Source of the DNA: Pseudomonas anguilliseptica
Lineage (GTDB): Bacteria; Pseudomonadota; Gammaproteobacteria; Pseudomonadales; Pseudomonadaceae
Length of the DNA: 64,000 nucleotides
Direction of reading: 5' to 3'
Assembly: GCF_900105355.1 (NCBI RefSeq)
Contig: NZ_FNSC01000001.1
Coordinates: 2,046,001-2,110,000 of the forward strand
The notes below the pieces were generated by a model. The model was not told the origin of the DNA. It saw nothing but the letters and a program-made list of their open reading frames with translations, and made no database searches. Position 1 is the first letter of the stretch; the number at the start of each line of letters is the position of its first letter. A program made the position numbers and the translations under genes. Positions 36,215 to 45,916 of this stretch are shown piece by piece.

Positions 36215-38476
36215 ATGAGTTCCGACCTGCGCGTCGCGCTGCGCATTCAGGCCAACTCTGGCAACAGCCGCCGCGAGGTGCAGGCGCTAGAGCGTGACCT
36301 GCGCAAAGCCGGTAAAGACGGTGCCAAGGCGCTGGGTGATGAGGCCGGCAAAGCCGGGGTCGCACGGACCCGGACGGCCCAGACCGGGGCCGCCAGTTAC
36401 CGCATCGTGCGCCAGGTAATGCGCGATGCTGCCAGCCAGGGTGCTGGGGTCTTTCGCCAAGATGTAATGAAGACTCAGGCCGAACTCAAGCAGCTCGGAC
36501 AGGTCGGCCGCCAGGCAGGGCGAGAGGCCAAAGCGGAACTGGTGAAGGCCGACCGCGAAGGCGTACAGCCGCTGGCCCGTAGCGTGGATAAAGCTGAAAC
36601 CAGCTTGCGCCGCCTGGCGCAGAACGGCGGCCGTCACTTACGTGCACTGAAAACCGTTGCCGCTACTGTGCGCACTGAATTTGACCGACTGAAGAGTTTC
36701 GGCAGCTCGACCATGGGCCAGCTCGCCGGCTTTGGCGTGGGTGTCGGTGTGGCCTCGGGCTTAACGGGCAGTGCCAGGCTCGACCGCCAGTTAATCCGTA
36801 CCCAGCAGACGGCAGGTATGTCGGTGGCCGAACGGGGGGAGTGGTGTGGTGAGCAGTGGCGTCTGGCGAAAGACTATGGTGTTGAGCGCGAGCAAGTACA
36901 AGTTGGCTTCGACACGCTTATCGCCAGTGGCCTTAGCTACCCGCAGGCGAAGAACAGCGCTGGCGCTATTGCTCAGGCCACAGCTGTAACTGGCGCAGAT
37001 TCGGGGATTCTGGCCAAGGCTTTGGTATCCGGCGCTAATGCTTATGACATAGACCTTTCGCAGCCCAAGGCCGCTTACGACCTTTTGCAGAAGATGATTG
37101 TCGCTGGTCGTCTGGGCAATGCCGAGCTGGAGAACCTGGCCGACATCTTCCCCAAAGTTGGTGGTGATGCAAAAAAGGCTGGCATGAGCATGGCGCAGTC
37201 ACTCTCTTTCGTGGAGACCTTGTCGCTGATCGAACTGGCCCCTGATCGCCTTGGCACCCTGGCGCAATCGACACTGCGCATGTTCACCAATGGCGCATAT
37301 CGTGAGGATGTCACGGACAAGACAGGCGTTGAGTTTTTCAAAGGCGGAAAGACCCGCAACGCCCAGGATGTATTTGTTGACCTGCAACGAAAATATAAAA
37401 CGCTAAAGAGCGACGAAGAACGCGCAAAGTTTATGAGCGTTGTATTCGGCAAGATGGATCAGGACACCCAGAAAGGCGTGAATGCCTTCATGACTGGTAA
37501 TCGTCTTGATAAGTTCGCCGCCAGCACTGGCGATATCGACAACGCCAAGGGTGTCATCGAAAAAGACTTGGCGGATAACCTATCCAGCTCCACCGCTGTA
37601 GGCTCCAGGATGAAAGCCACTCTCGGCGAAGCCATCGACCGTATGGCTCAGCCGCTGAATAAGGGCTTTGCCGATATGGGCAGCTACCTGCTCGATGACC
37701 TCAATCTATCGGGCGAGCAGATGCTGGCCGGTGGCGTTGCGGCGGGTGTCGGTGGTTACTACGCCGGGCGTAGTGCCAAAGCCGGTGCAGGGGCATTGCT
37801 GAACAAGTTCATCGGCGGCCCGGACACCCTGAAAAACCTTGCCGTGGGCAAAGTATTGGAAGAGGCAACCGGGGTGAACTCGGTATTCGTCACCAACTGG
37901 CCTGCGGGGTTTGGTGGTTCCATGCCGGGGGTCGATATGCCTGGCCGGAAACAACCAGGTGGCAAACCGGGCGGTGGATGGTCGCCCCTATTGGCGTGGG
38001 CCGGTTTAGGTTTAACTGCCATGCAGCTGGGAGGCTCAACTGGCCAGAGCAGTGATGCAGAGCGCCTGGCCATGGTGCCGCGCAACAAGCTGCTGAACGA
38101 TGGACAGCAGGCCTATCAGGCCGCGTTCTACCGTAACCGCATGGAGCTGGACAACCAGACTCCAACGGGACAGCCCTACGCAGAGCGGCAAACCTGGCTC
38201 AATGATTCGGCGCGCCGTTTGGCACAGGACGAAACGGGCCTCACCTCTTATGGCAGCCCGGTTGCCGGTGCCCAGGGCTGGGCTGCTGGGGTGGCAAACC
38301 GTCTTACCTCGGCGGCGCTGGTTCCGCCAGGCCAAGGCGCTGCACCTGGTGCTGCGGAAAGCCGCCTGGCTGCTTTGCTGAGTAAACCCCTGGTGGTGGA
38401 GGTGCGGACAGACAGCCATATGTTTACGGCTGAGGTTGAGCGCCGGACTGATATCCAGATGAGGCGCGGCCAATGA
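36215..38476 (+). CDS. Tape measure protein (Mu gp42-like)
   Basis: This 753-residue protein sets tail length. Residues 1-160 are long basic/acidic coiled coil; 160-500 contain the conserved TMP core (TRTQQTAGMSVAERGE-type region, VGGDAKKAGMSMAQSLSFVE, FGKMDQDTQKGVNAFM); a glycine-rich hydrophobic segment follows near 505-525. The order chaperone, tape measure, N is as in Mu. The gene overlaps the N-like gene by 4 nt (ATGA). Confidence 0.93.
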   Translation: MSSDLRVALRIQANSGNSRREVQALERDLRKAGKDGAKALGDEAGKAGVARTRTAQTGAASYRIVRQVMRDAASQGAGVFRQDVMKTQAELKQLGQVGRQAGREAKAELVKADREGVQPLARSVDKAETSLRRLAQNGGRHLRALKTVAATVRTEFDRLKSFGSSTMGQLAGFGVGVGVASGLTGSARLDRQLIRTQQTAGMSVAERGEWCGEQWRLAKDYGVEREQVQVGFDTLIASGLSYPQAKNSAGAIAQATAVTGADSGILAKALVSGANAYDIDLSQPKAAYDLLQKMIVAGRLGNAELENLADIFPKVGGDAKKAGMSMAQSLSFVETLSLIELAPDRLGTLAQSTLRMFTNGAYREDVTDKTGVEFFKGGKTRNAQDVFVDLQRKYKTLKSDEERAKFMSVVFGKMDQDTQKGVNAFMTGNRLDKFAASTGDIDNAKGVIEKDLADNLSSSTAVGSRMKATLGEAIDRMAQPLNKGFADMGSYLLDDLNLSGEQMLAGGVAAGVGGYYAGRSAKAGAGALLNKFIGGPDTLKNLAVGKVLEEATGVNSVFVTNWPAGFGGSMPGVDMPGRKQPGGKPGGGWSPLLAWAGLGLTAMQLGGSTGQSSDAERLAMVPRNKLLNDGQQAYQAAFYRNRMELDNQTPTGQPYAERQTWLNDSARRLAQDETGLTSYGSPVAGAQGWAAGVANRLTSAALVPPGQGAAPGAAESRLAALLSKPLVVEVRTDSHMFTAEVERRTDIQMRRGQ

Positions 38477-39799
38477 GCTGGTCAGAAACCCTGCTGGATG
38501 CCTCCTATCGGGGTGTGCCGCTCAACGTCGTTGATGAGAACCTGCAAGCGCAGCGCTCTATCGCCCAACATGGCACGCCTTACCGAGACGGTGACTCTTG
38601 CGAGGACTTAGGTCGGGGTGCTCGCCACTTCCCCATGCGCGTGGTGTTGTTCGGCGTTAACTACGAGATTGAGTTGCAGAACCTGCTGTTGGCGCTGGAC
38701 ATGATCGGCCCAGGTGAACTGGTGCACCCGGTCTATGGCAGCGTCACCGTGCTGGCCCAGTCCTGGGATGTAAAGCACTCGGCCGAGCGCCCGGACTATG
38801 CCGAGGTGAGCCTGCACTTCATTGAACAGAAACCGGATGAGCCTTTCTTCGAGCGGCAGTTCGAGTTTGTCGATGTCGGCACGCTCGCGCTGGAGGATGT
38901 CGAGACGTGGCAGGACGGCCTATTCGACATGCTGGGCCGGATCGACTCACTGATGGCCGAGGTGCAGTCCTGGATCGGCGGCGGATGGGTGGGATTGGTT
39001 GAGCAGGCACTGGGGCTGCCAGGTATCGGCTTACGCCTCCAGCAGCTGCGCTCGCAGATTCTGGGCGTTGTTTCGAGCGTCACCTCGTTGGCCGGCACCA
39101 GTTCCAGTGGGTTCGACCCGCTGACTGATGTGCTGCGCACACCAGCCGAGATCCGTGGCGCAATGCAAACTCAAACCCCCGAGTACGGCACGTGAGCTGC
39201 TATCCCGTAATGCAGTACCGGCCAGCATGCCAGGTGCTGGCTCGCTTACCACGGATGCGGCCCAGGTAGGGACGGCCTTGCTGGCCAGTGCGCGCCAGGG
39301 TGGCGAGCTTGTGACTGGGTCGTTGCCCGACACCATGCCTACTGACCCGGTAGCCGCCACTGCGTTCGGCCTGGTGGTGTTGGTGGTGACCGAATTGGCA
39401 CTGGCCCAAGCCCAGGCTGTGGCGGTGATCATTGAGGGCGAAGCCGAGCGCCCAACCTTGAGTCCTGCCGACTTGGAGGGGCTGGCCAACCTTGGCCGAG
39501 CATTATTGCAGGCCGCCATTTTGCTGCACCGTCGGTTGTATGGCGTGGAAACAGCTCTGCCGGTGATCGAGGCGCTGCGCGCTATCGCGGCATTGATCCA
39601 GGCTCGTGCGCGCTTAGTGATCCTGCAAAGCCCGCCACTGCTTGAGCGTGTTGTGGAGTCGCCGGCCAGCCTGCGCCTGCTGGCTCACCGCTGGTACGGT
39701 GACCACGACCGCGCCATGGAACTGCTGCGCCTTAACCCTGGCTTGCGTACGCCGCACAACATCCCGCCCGGCGAGGTGCTGCGCGCTTATGCAGAATGA
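38473..39799 (+). pseudogene. DNA circularisation/tail protein N (Mu gpN-like), frameshifted
   Basis: The first frame (38473-39195, 240 residues) has the N-terminal DNA_circ domain (SWSETLLDASYRGVPLNVVD and ARHFPMRVVLFGVNYEIELQ). It stops at 39193-39195. The C-terminal half continues in another frame to 39799 (TARELLSRNAVPA to NIPPGEVLRAYAE). Removing one C from the run of five at 39176-39180 joins them into 441 residues, near the Mu N size. A one-base insertion, or a sequencing error in the homopolymer, explains this. Confidence 0.82.
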
Positions 39800-40901
39800 A
39801 ACGATTCGCTTGGCCATTGGTGGAGTTACCCATGCCACCTGGGACGGCTGGTCGGTGGAGTCCGATCTGCTGACACCCGCTGATGCCTTTGAAATGGAGC
39901 TATACACCCGCGAAACCGTGCGCCTGCCTGATGTATTGGCTGAGGGTGCCCCTTGTACGTTATCGCTCGGGCGTGACCGGGTACTGACTGGGCAGATTGA
40001 TGAGTTCGAACACGATGTGTCGCGTAACGGGGTGTTCATCCGTATCAATGGCCGCGACCTGGCTGCGCCGTTGGTGGACTGCTCATCACCCTTTGTGGCA
40101 ATGCGTGATGCCGGCCTGGCTGAGATCATCGAGCAGGTGGTCAAGCCCCTGGGTATTAGCCGGGTAGATATCCGGGCCGCCAGCGCCAAGACGCGCCGAC
40201 GCATCCAGATCGAGCCGGGCCAGACAGCCTGGGAGGCGCTATTGCAAGTGGCCGAAGCCAACGGCCTTTGGCCTTGGATGGAGCCGGATGGCCGCCTGGT
40301 TGTAGGTGGGCCTGACTACAACGCCGCGCCCGTGGCGACCCTGATAATGCGGCTTGATGGTCAGGGCAATAACGTCGAGCGCTTGTCCGTGCGCCGCTCC
40401 ATTGCCAACCGCTTTAGCCAGATCACCGTGCTTGGCCAGCACGGCCAGTACGACAATGACGGCTACGACACCAGCCGTTCACACCTGCGCTCCGTGATCA
40501 GTGATGACGTGCTGGCCAAGCGCGGCATCTTTCGTCCCAAGGTGGTTATCGACAGCTCCAGTGAAAGCCAGGATATGGCCACCACCCGTGCCCGCAAGCT
40601 GTTGGCCGATAGCCGGCTGGAGGGCTTTGAAATTCGTGCGGTGGTAAAGGGACACCGTGCCGGTAACGGCAAGGTGTGGGCACCTGGTCAGCGCATCATC
40701 GTGCGCAGTGAACCGCACGGGATTGATGCGACTTACTTCCTGATGAGCCGCACCCTGCGCCTGACCCGCCGCGAGGGGGCCATTACCGAACTGCGCCTGC
40801 GCGAGGACAAGCTCTGGGTGCTGGACGCTAATCCAGTGAAAAAGCGCAAAGGCAAGGCCGACGCAGACGCGGCATTTATCGAAAAGATCAGGGCCAGTTG
40901 A
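39789..40901 (+). CDS. Baseplate hub protein (Mu gp44/P-like)
   Basis: This 370-residue protein matches the Mu P hub family (IGGVTHATWDGWSVESDLLT at the start, PGQTAWEALLQVAEANGLWP at about residue 145-165). ATG 39789 overlaps the end of the N-like gene by 11 nt, so the open frame upstream is not used. It would form the trimeric hub that holds the spike. Confidence 0.92.
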   Translation: MQNETIRLAIGGVTHATWDGWSVESDLLTPADAFEMELYTRETVRLPDVLAEGAPCTLSLGRDRVLTGQIDEFEHDVSRNGVFIRINGRDLAAPLVDCSSPFVAMRDAGLAEIIEQVVKPLGISRVDIRAASAKTRRRIQIEPGQTAWEALLQVAEANGLWPWMEPDGRLVVGGPDYNAAPVATLIMRLDGQGNNVERLSVRRSIANRFSQITVLGQHGQYDNDGYDTSRSHLRSVISDDVLAKRGIFRPKVVIDSSSESQDMATTRARKLLADSRLEGFEIRAVVKGHRAGNGKVWAPGQRIIVRSEPHGIDATYFLMSRTLRLTRREGAITELRLREDKLWVLDANPVKKRKGKADADAAFIEKIRAS

Positions 40902-41497
40902 TGAAGAACATGGCGCGCATGATGCGCGAGCAAGCGGGCCGCGAACGGGCCAATTTCCGCCAAGCCTTTCGCGCCGTGGCCGCTCGCAATAAGCACGGTA
41001 AGTTGATCGGTGTAGAGATGCAGGGGCTTGCTGGCGAGTCGGTCAGTGGCGAGCTGTTCCAGCACTATGGCTTCACCTCGGCACCGCTGGCCGGGGCCGA
41101 GTTCATCGCCTTGCCTGTAGGTGGCAACAGCAAGCACACGGTTGTAGTGGCCAGTGAAGATGGCCGTTATCGCATTCAGCTCAAGGATGGCGAGGTGGCG
41201 CTTTACACCGATGAAGGTGACTACGTGCACCTGAAGCGTGGCCGGTTAATTGAGGTGGTAACCGAGACGCTGCTGGTCAAGGCCGGTACAAAGGTGCGCT
41301 TTGAAACGCCGCTGATCGAACAGACTGGCAACGTTGATATCGGCGGAAATACTCATGTGGTCGGCAATATCAAAGCTGACGGCGAGATTGCTGACCATAC
41401 GCGCAGCATTCAGGCAGATCGGGGAGTCTATAACGGGCATGTGCATGGCTCTAGCCCAGGGCCTAGCGCACAGCAGTGGCTATCTGCTATTACATAG
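40901..41497 (+). CDS. Baseplate spike protein (Mu gp45-like)
   Basis: This 198-residue protein matches Mu gp45, the membrane-piercing spike. An N-terminal OB-like domain is followed by a beta-helix rich in short repeats (ETPLIEQTGNVDIGGNTHVV). The tip motif YNGHVHGSSPG carries HxH, which binds iron in this family. ATG 40901 overlaps the hub stop (TGATG). Confidence 0.92.
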   Translation: MKNMARMMREQAGRERANFRQAFRAVAARNKHGKLIGVEMQGLAGESVSGELFQHYGFTSAPLAGAEFIALPVGGNSKHTVVVASEDGRYRIQLKDGEVALYTDEGDYVHLKRGRLIEVVTETLLVKAGTKVRFETPLIEQTGNVDIGGNTHVVGNIKADGEIADHTRSIQADRGVYNGHVHGSSPGPSAQQWLSAIT

Positions 41498-41521
41498 GCT
41501 CCTTGGTTTGGAGCAGTAACA

Positions 41522-42316
41522 ATGGATGTAGCACTGTGTACAGCGGATGGAAAAGAGTATACGGGCAAAGATTTTGAGGATCTCCCGCCCCAAGATAAAG
41601 CTGTGAAACGACGCAATCGATGCAGCACCCCTGCCTTCTTTCGTAAGCGCGCGAAAAGCGGCCAGGCCGCATGCTTTGGTGCTAGACCGCATGAGAACTG
41701 TTCGCTCGCGGCACCTGAAAGTAATAGTGGGCCAGGCGGCGGCCCTGACCGGGATATCCTTCAAAACCCCGGTAATCATATAGTCATCGACGTACAGTTT
41801 GGTGGCGCTCCAGCTGGGCCTTTCGGGCCTAATGAGCCGGGTGCAAATGCTGGGCGGGGCGGTCGATTTGTTGGGCATGGGCAGCGCCAAAATGCTGTGA
41901 TGCATAGGCGGCTGAGGCCCCTACTGAAAACACTCATATACTCCCAGGCGTTTCGCCAGTCCTTACAAATGATCGAACTGCCGGATCATGGTGCCTGGCC
42001 GGTACGGGAGCTATTTGTCAATTTTGCGGATATTAGCGCTGCGGATGTTGGCCGTTTCAAAGGATTCTGGGGGCCGGTCTATGACATCGGCGTTGGTATG
42101 AACGGTACTCGCTGGATCAATACCGGAAAGCGGGATGATGTAAGTGTGCCTCTCGCAGAAGAACAGCTTCGTCCTTTTAATAGTTACCACCGGATAGACG
42201 CCGACGACTTAGAGGGGACGCATATATTGGTCTTTGGCACTCTCAATCGCTCGGCTCAAGGAAAACTCTGGATCGATCTGGTAAGCATCGAGCATTTTGC
42301 CGTATGCGACGATTGA
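41522..42316 (+). CDS. Accessory protein inserted in the tail operon, unknown function (moron-like)
   Basis: This 264-residue protein sits between spike and gp46, a position that is normally empty in Mu. Base composition is less GC-rich than its neighbours, and a hairpin precedes it (GCTCC/GGAGC). The N-terminus (about residues 1-65) has several cysteines and reads like a CoiA-type leading segment (VALCTADGKEYTGKDFEDL, then CSTPAFFRKRAKSGQAACF). The C-terminal half is a separate alpha/beta domain with no motif I know. It is unlikely to be a tail component. Confidence 0.65.
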   Translation: MDVALCTADGKEYTGKDFEDLPPQDKAVKRRNRCSTPAFFRKRAKSGQAACFGARPHENCSLAAPESNSGPGGGPDRDILQNPGNHIVIDVQFGGAPAGPFGPNEPGANAGRGGRFVGHGQRQNAVMHRRLRPLLKTLIYSQAFRQSLQMIELPDHGAWPVRELFVNFADISAADVGRFKGFWGPVYDIGVGMNGTRWINTGKRDDVSVPLAEEQLRPFNSYHRIDADDLEGTHILVFGTLNRSAQGKLWIDLVSIEHFAVCDD

Positions 42317-42338
42317 CTGGATTGATCTTAAAGCCCGC

Positions 42339-42383
42339 TGAAACTCCGCCCCGCGCATACGCGGGGCACTCTGCCTGCCTATG
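42339..42383 (+). promoter_or_regulatory. Late leader motif and hairpin before gp46
   Basis: TGAAACTCC begins 42 nt before the ATG, resembling the leaders at 21642 and 29960. GCCCCGCG (42348-42355) pairs perfectly with CGCGGGGC (42360-42367) across CATA. It probably restarts late transcription after the inserted gene. Confidence 0.5.
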
Positions 42384-42731
42384 GACGCAGGCATTGACCC
42401 CACCTCAGGCGACTTAAGCGGCGAGCGCATCAGCTCGCTGGCTAACGCCGTCTACATCCGCCTCACAACGCCGCTTGGCAGTTGGTGGGCGGACAAGTCT
42501 CTGGGCTCACGCCTGCACGAACTTAAGCGCAGTAAAGACCTGTCACGCATCGGCAAGCTTGCCCGGCAGTACGCAGAGCAAGCACTACAGCCGCTGCTCG
42601 ATGACGGCCGGGCGAAGACCATCACTATCAGCACCGAGCAGCCGCACAACGGCTGGTTACTCATGCTGATCGAGGTCGTTGATGCCAGCGGTGCGCCACA
42701 GGTCTTCCGCCACTTGGTACGGGTAATCTGA
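42381..42731 (+). CDS. Baseplate protein gp46-like
   Basis: This 116-residue protein matches the phage GP46 family (VYIRLTTPLGSWWADKSLGS, then KDLSRIGKLARQYAEQALQP). It is a baseplate wedge component related in role to T4 gp25. The start follows the TGAAAC leader. Confidence 0.88.
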   Translation: MDAGIDPTSGDLSGERISSLANAVYIRLTTPLGSWWADKSLGSRLHELKRSKDLSRIGKLARQYAEQALQPLLDDGRAKTITISTEQPHNGWLLMLIEVVDASGAPQVFRHLVRVI

Positions 42732-42732
42732 C

Positions 42733-43803
42733 ATGGCCTACAGCGCGCCGCCTTTCGAGAGCATCCTTGCCAATATCCTGCGTGACATTCGCAGCCTGCA
42801 ACCTGAGGCCGATATCGGCACGGACAGTGACCACTATGTCCGCTCGGCCGCCGTCGCAGCGGCTATCGAAGGCATCTATCAGAAGCTTGCCTGGCTGTAC
42901 CGCCAGATTTTCCCTGACACAGCCGACAAAGACGAACTGGTGCGCACCGCAGCGGATCGCGGTGTGTTCCTCAAGCTGGCCGTAGGCGCTGGCGACAGCG
43001 TTGCACTAACCGGCGCACCGGGCGTCGAGTTGCTCCAGGGCGCCACGCTCAAGCACCTGGCCAGCGGTGAGCTATTCACTGCGACTTCTAGCGCGATGAT
43101 TGGCACAGGTGGCACTGCCACGGTGAGCGTGGTTGCGCAGACGCCGGGCACTGCCCTCAATGATTTGACCGGGGCACTCACCCTCACCAGTCCGCCTCTA
43201 GGCATGGATGCGGCTGCCGCATTCATTGGCAGCACGACCGGTGGCGAAGATGAAGAAACTATCGAGTCGCTGCTGGTACGGCTGCTGGAGATCATGCAAG
43301 AACCGCCAGCCGGTGGCGCGACCTATGACTACGAACGCTGGGCCAAAGAAGTGCCAGGAGTAGTTGATGCGCTGGTGCTACCTAAGCGCCGTGGCGGCGG
43401 AACTGTCGATGTGGTGATTACTGGCAGCGATGGCGTTCCATCGGCCGAGGTAACCGCCGCCTGCCAGGCGCATATCGAAGATCAGTGCACTGTCATTGGT
43501 GACATCTGGGTTTTCGTCCCGGTTGAACGGGCAGTGAATAGCACAGCTCAAGTGGAGCTGAATGGCGACTACACGCTAGCGGAAGTTCGAGGCTTCGCGC
43601 AGAAAGCCTATACGGCGTTGCTCGGTGCAAAGAAGCCACGAGAGCCGCTCAAGCGCTCGCAGATCGAGGCGATGATCAACAACCTGCCAGGTGTGTCTGA
43701 TCGAGTGGTGAATACGCCTGCGGGCAATGTGGCCGCGTCGGACGACCCTGCCCAAATCGGCTGGATTCGCCCAGGCACCATCACTCTTGAGTTGATGCCG
43801 TGA
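42733..43803 (+). CDS. Baseplate J-like protein (Mu gp47)
   Basis: This 356-residue protein matches the baseplate J family (FPDTADKDELVRTAADRGVF, then GGATYDYERWAKEVPGVVDA). It forms the baseplate wedges with gp46 and gp48. It overlaps the next gene by GTGA. Confidence 0.93.
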   Translation: MAYSAPPFESILANILRDIRSLQPEADIGTDSDHYVRSAAVAAAIEGIYQKLAWLYRQIFPDTADKDELVRTAADRGVFLKLAVGAGDSVALTGAPGVELLQGATLKHLASGELFTATSSAMIGTGGTATVSVVAQTPGTALNDLTGALTLTSPPLGMDAAAAFIGSTTGGEDEETIESLLVRLLEIMQEPPAGGATYDYERWAKEVPGVVDALVLPKRRGGGTVDVVITGSDGVPSAEVTAACQAHIEDQCTVIGDIWVFVPVERAVNSTAQVELNGDYTLAEVRGFAQKAYTALLGAKKPREPLKRSQIEAMINNLPGVSDRVVNTPAGNVAASDDPAQIGWIRPGTITLELMP

Positions 43804-44375
43804 CGCGCCTGGCTGACCAACTGCGGTTATTGCTCCCACCTGTTTCGTATGACAGCAACGCCCCGCGTCTTTCCGCTGTCATCGAGGCAGAGGCTGCGGC
43901 TCTCGAAGACGGGGAGAAAAGCGCCGAGAACGTTTATCTGACGATATTTCCCGACAGCGGCGAAGGCCTAGCGGATTGGGAGCGTGTACTGCGTTTGCCC
44001 GATCCGTGCTTGGCCGGCGAGCAGCAGACCGTTCGGCAGCGTGTGCAGGCTGTTCTCAGCAAGCTGCAAAGTCGTGGCGGTCAAAGTCGTCCTTTCTTTA
44101 TCGCGCTGGCCAAGGCCCTTGGTTACGACATCACCATCACTGTCTTTCGTCCCGCACGCGCCGGCCTGGCCCGTGCGGGTGACGCCGTCAACGGCGGCGA
44201 CTGGTCATTTACCTGGCGTGTTAATGCCCCAGCCGTAACGGTCACCCATGCAGCTGCCGGCTTAGCCGGTGCGGGAGCCCCGCTCGCTGCCTGGGGTAAC
44301 AAGGCTCTCGAATGTCGGCTGGGTCAAATGAGGCCCGCCGAATCCATCCTCATCTTCGGCTATGGAGACAACTGA
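43800..44375 (+). CDS. Baseplate protein gp48-like (DUF2313/YmfQ)
   Basis: This 191-residue protein matches DUF2313 (EGLADWERVLRLPDPCLAGE, then QSRPFFIALAKALGYDITIT). GTG 43800 overlaps the gp47 stop. It links the baseplate to the tail fibre. Confidence 0.9.
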   Translation: MTRLADQLRLLLPPVSYDSNAPRLSAVIEAEAAALEDGEKSAENVYLTIFPDSGEGLADWERVLRLPDPCLAGEQQTVRQRVQAVLSKLQSRGGQSRPFFIALAKALGYDITITVFRPARAGLARAGDAVNGGDWSFTWRVNAPAVTVTHAAAGLAGAGAPLAAWGNKALECRLGQMRPAESILIFGYGDN

Positions 44376-45310
44376 TGCAGAAGATCAGCGACAGCACCGC
44401 GACGGCAACGCCAGCGGGTGAATTTACAGAAGGCAGTGCGGCCGGAGGTGTTCCGTCCACTTTAATCAAGGCAGCTTGGCTGACCACAATTCAGCGTGAG
44501 TTGATTGCTCTGCTTCAAGCAGCCGCATTGGAGCCGGATGTTGAAGATGATGCCCAGGTTTTGGCCGCCGTTCAGGCCTTGATCAGCGCCGGTCTTGCTA
44601 ACAAGCAGCCGCAAGACGCAACCCTCACAGCTCTGGCCTCGCTGGGCACCGCCGCGAATCAGATGATTTACTCGACAGGGCCGGATGCTTTCGCACTGAC
44701 CGCGCTCTCAGCCTTTATCCGTACCCTGCTGGATGACGCCGATGCAGCAGCTGCGCGCACCACGCTGGGCGCTGCACCACTGGCCAGCCCTGCGCTCACC
44801 GGCACGCCGACAGTGCCAACTGCTGCGCCTGGGACTAATAACACCCAGGCCGCCTCTACGGGCTTTGTGCAAGCTGCAATCGCGGCGATAGCAACGGCTA
44901 CAGAAGTGCTGAAAGGCATCCTGCGGATTGGCACTCAAGCAGAGGTCAATGCGGGAACGCTCGATGATGTTGCCGTCACACCCAAGAAGCTTCGTTTCGG
45001 ATTCTCCATGAGTCTCACGGCGAATGGCTACATCACATTCCCGACCTGGCTGGGCGGGCTGATCGTCCAATGGGGAACCTCTGGGGCGGTGACGTATGAC
45101 GCCCGCCTAACAGTCAGCTATCCCATCGCATTCCCGAATGCCTGCTTCGCGGTTCTAACGAACTACAAAGCACCTGCCACCCAGACTGATCACTGCCAGT
45201 CATACGGCGTTGCCAACGTTGGTACGACCTCATTCCAGGTGGAGAACCAATGGGTTTATGGCGGCAACGCGGGCAACTTCACGGCCGTCTGGGTTGGATT
45301 CGGTTACTAA
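44375..45310 (+). CDS. Tail fibre protein
   Basis: This 311-residue protein has an N-terminal baseplate-attachment part (FTEGSAAGGVPSTLIKAAWL), Ala/Thr-rich shaft repeats (TTLGAAPLASPALTGTPTVP), and a C-terminal receptor-binding domain (about 210-311, ITFPTWLGGLIVQWGTSGAV) as in many short fibres with a gp53-like end. ATG 44375 overlaps gp48 by 1 nt. The next gene is the fibre assembly protein. Confidence 0.88.
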   Translation: MQKISDSTATATPAGEFTEGSAAGGVPSTLIKAAWLTTIQRELIALLQAAALEPDVEDDAQVLAAVQALISAGLANKQPQDATLTALASLGTAANQMIYSTGPDAFALTALSAFIRTLLDDADAAAARTTLGAAPLASPALTGTPTVPTAAPGTNNTQAASTGFVQAAIAAIATATEVLKGILRIGTQAEVNAGTLDDVAVTPKKLRFGFSMSLTANGYITFPTWLGGLIVQWGTSGAVTYDARLTVSYPIAFPNACFAVLTNYKAPATQTDHCQSYGVANVGTTSFQVENQWVYGGNAGNFTAVWVGFGY

Positions 45311-45323
45311 GAGGAAGCAGAAA

Positions 45324-45914
45324 ATGCGCTATTACAGTAAGACTACCGGCTGCACCTATTTGGCGGGTGTCCACCAAAACCAAATGCCGGGCGATGCCGT
45401 TCCAATCACCGAGGAGCGCTATCTCTCGGTCATTGCCAACCCTCCACTGGGCAAGGTTAGAGGCCACGACTCTGAAGGGTTGCCGATCCTGATTGATCCG
45501 CCAGTGCAACCACTATCGGCTGCCGCCATATGCAGTTCAGTCGATGCCGCAGCTGACAAGGCCCGCGCCAAAGTCGCCGGTGACCCGCTGCGAGCCGTTG
45601 AGTACGAGCGTGCCGCCACCGATGCGCAGACCTTCGCCGCCGCCAACTACCAGGGCGCTGTGCCGCCAATGGTCGCGGCCTGGGCCATCAACGGCCGCAC
45701 AGCCCAGCAAGCAGCAGATGACATCCTGCGCGAGGCCGCCCAATACAACGCCGCCCTGGTGCAACTGCGCACCGTGCGTCTGAATGCCAAGGAAATGATT
45801 CGTACGGCCATGGCCGCAGGCAACATCGAGCAAGCCCAGGACATCGCAGCGGAAACCATCGCCAGCATCGAGGCCGCCGTGGCAGGTGTGGGTAATAACG
45901 CGGTGGGAGCTTAA
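45324..45914 (+). CDS. Tail fibre assembly protein
   Basis: This 196-residue protein starts at ATG 45324 (MRYYSKTTGCTYLAGVHQNQ) after GAGGAAGCAG. The N-terminal half fits Tfa-like chaperones (DAVPITEERYLSVIANPPLG, IDPPVQP). The C-terminal half is a long Ala-rich helix. It follows the fibre gene in the usual order. Confidence 0.8.
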   Translation: MRYYSKTTGCTYLAGVHQNQMPGDAVPITEERYLSVIANPPLGKVRGHDSEGLPILIDPPVQPLSAAAICSSVDAAADKARAKVAGDPLRAVEYERAATDAQTFAAANYQGAVPPMVAAWAINGRTAQQAADDILREAAQYNAALVQLRTVRLNAKEMIRTAMAAGNIEQAQDIAAETIASIEAAVAGVGNNAVGA

Positions 45915-45916
45915 CT

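Noticed and set aside
38600..39200. Two separate tail genes in place of a frameshifted N
   Set aside because: The second frame has no good start near the first stop, and deleting one C joins them to the expected size and order; two genes remain a minor possibility.
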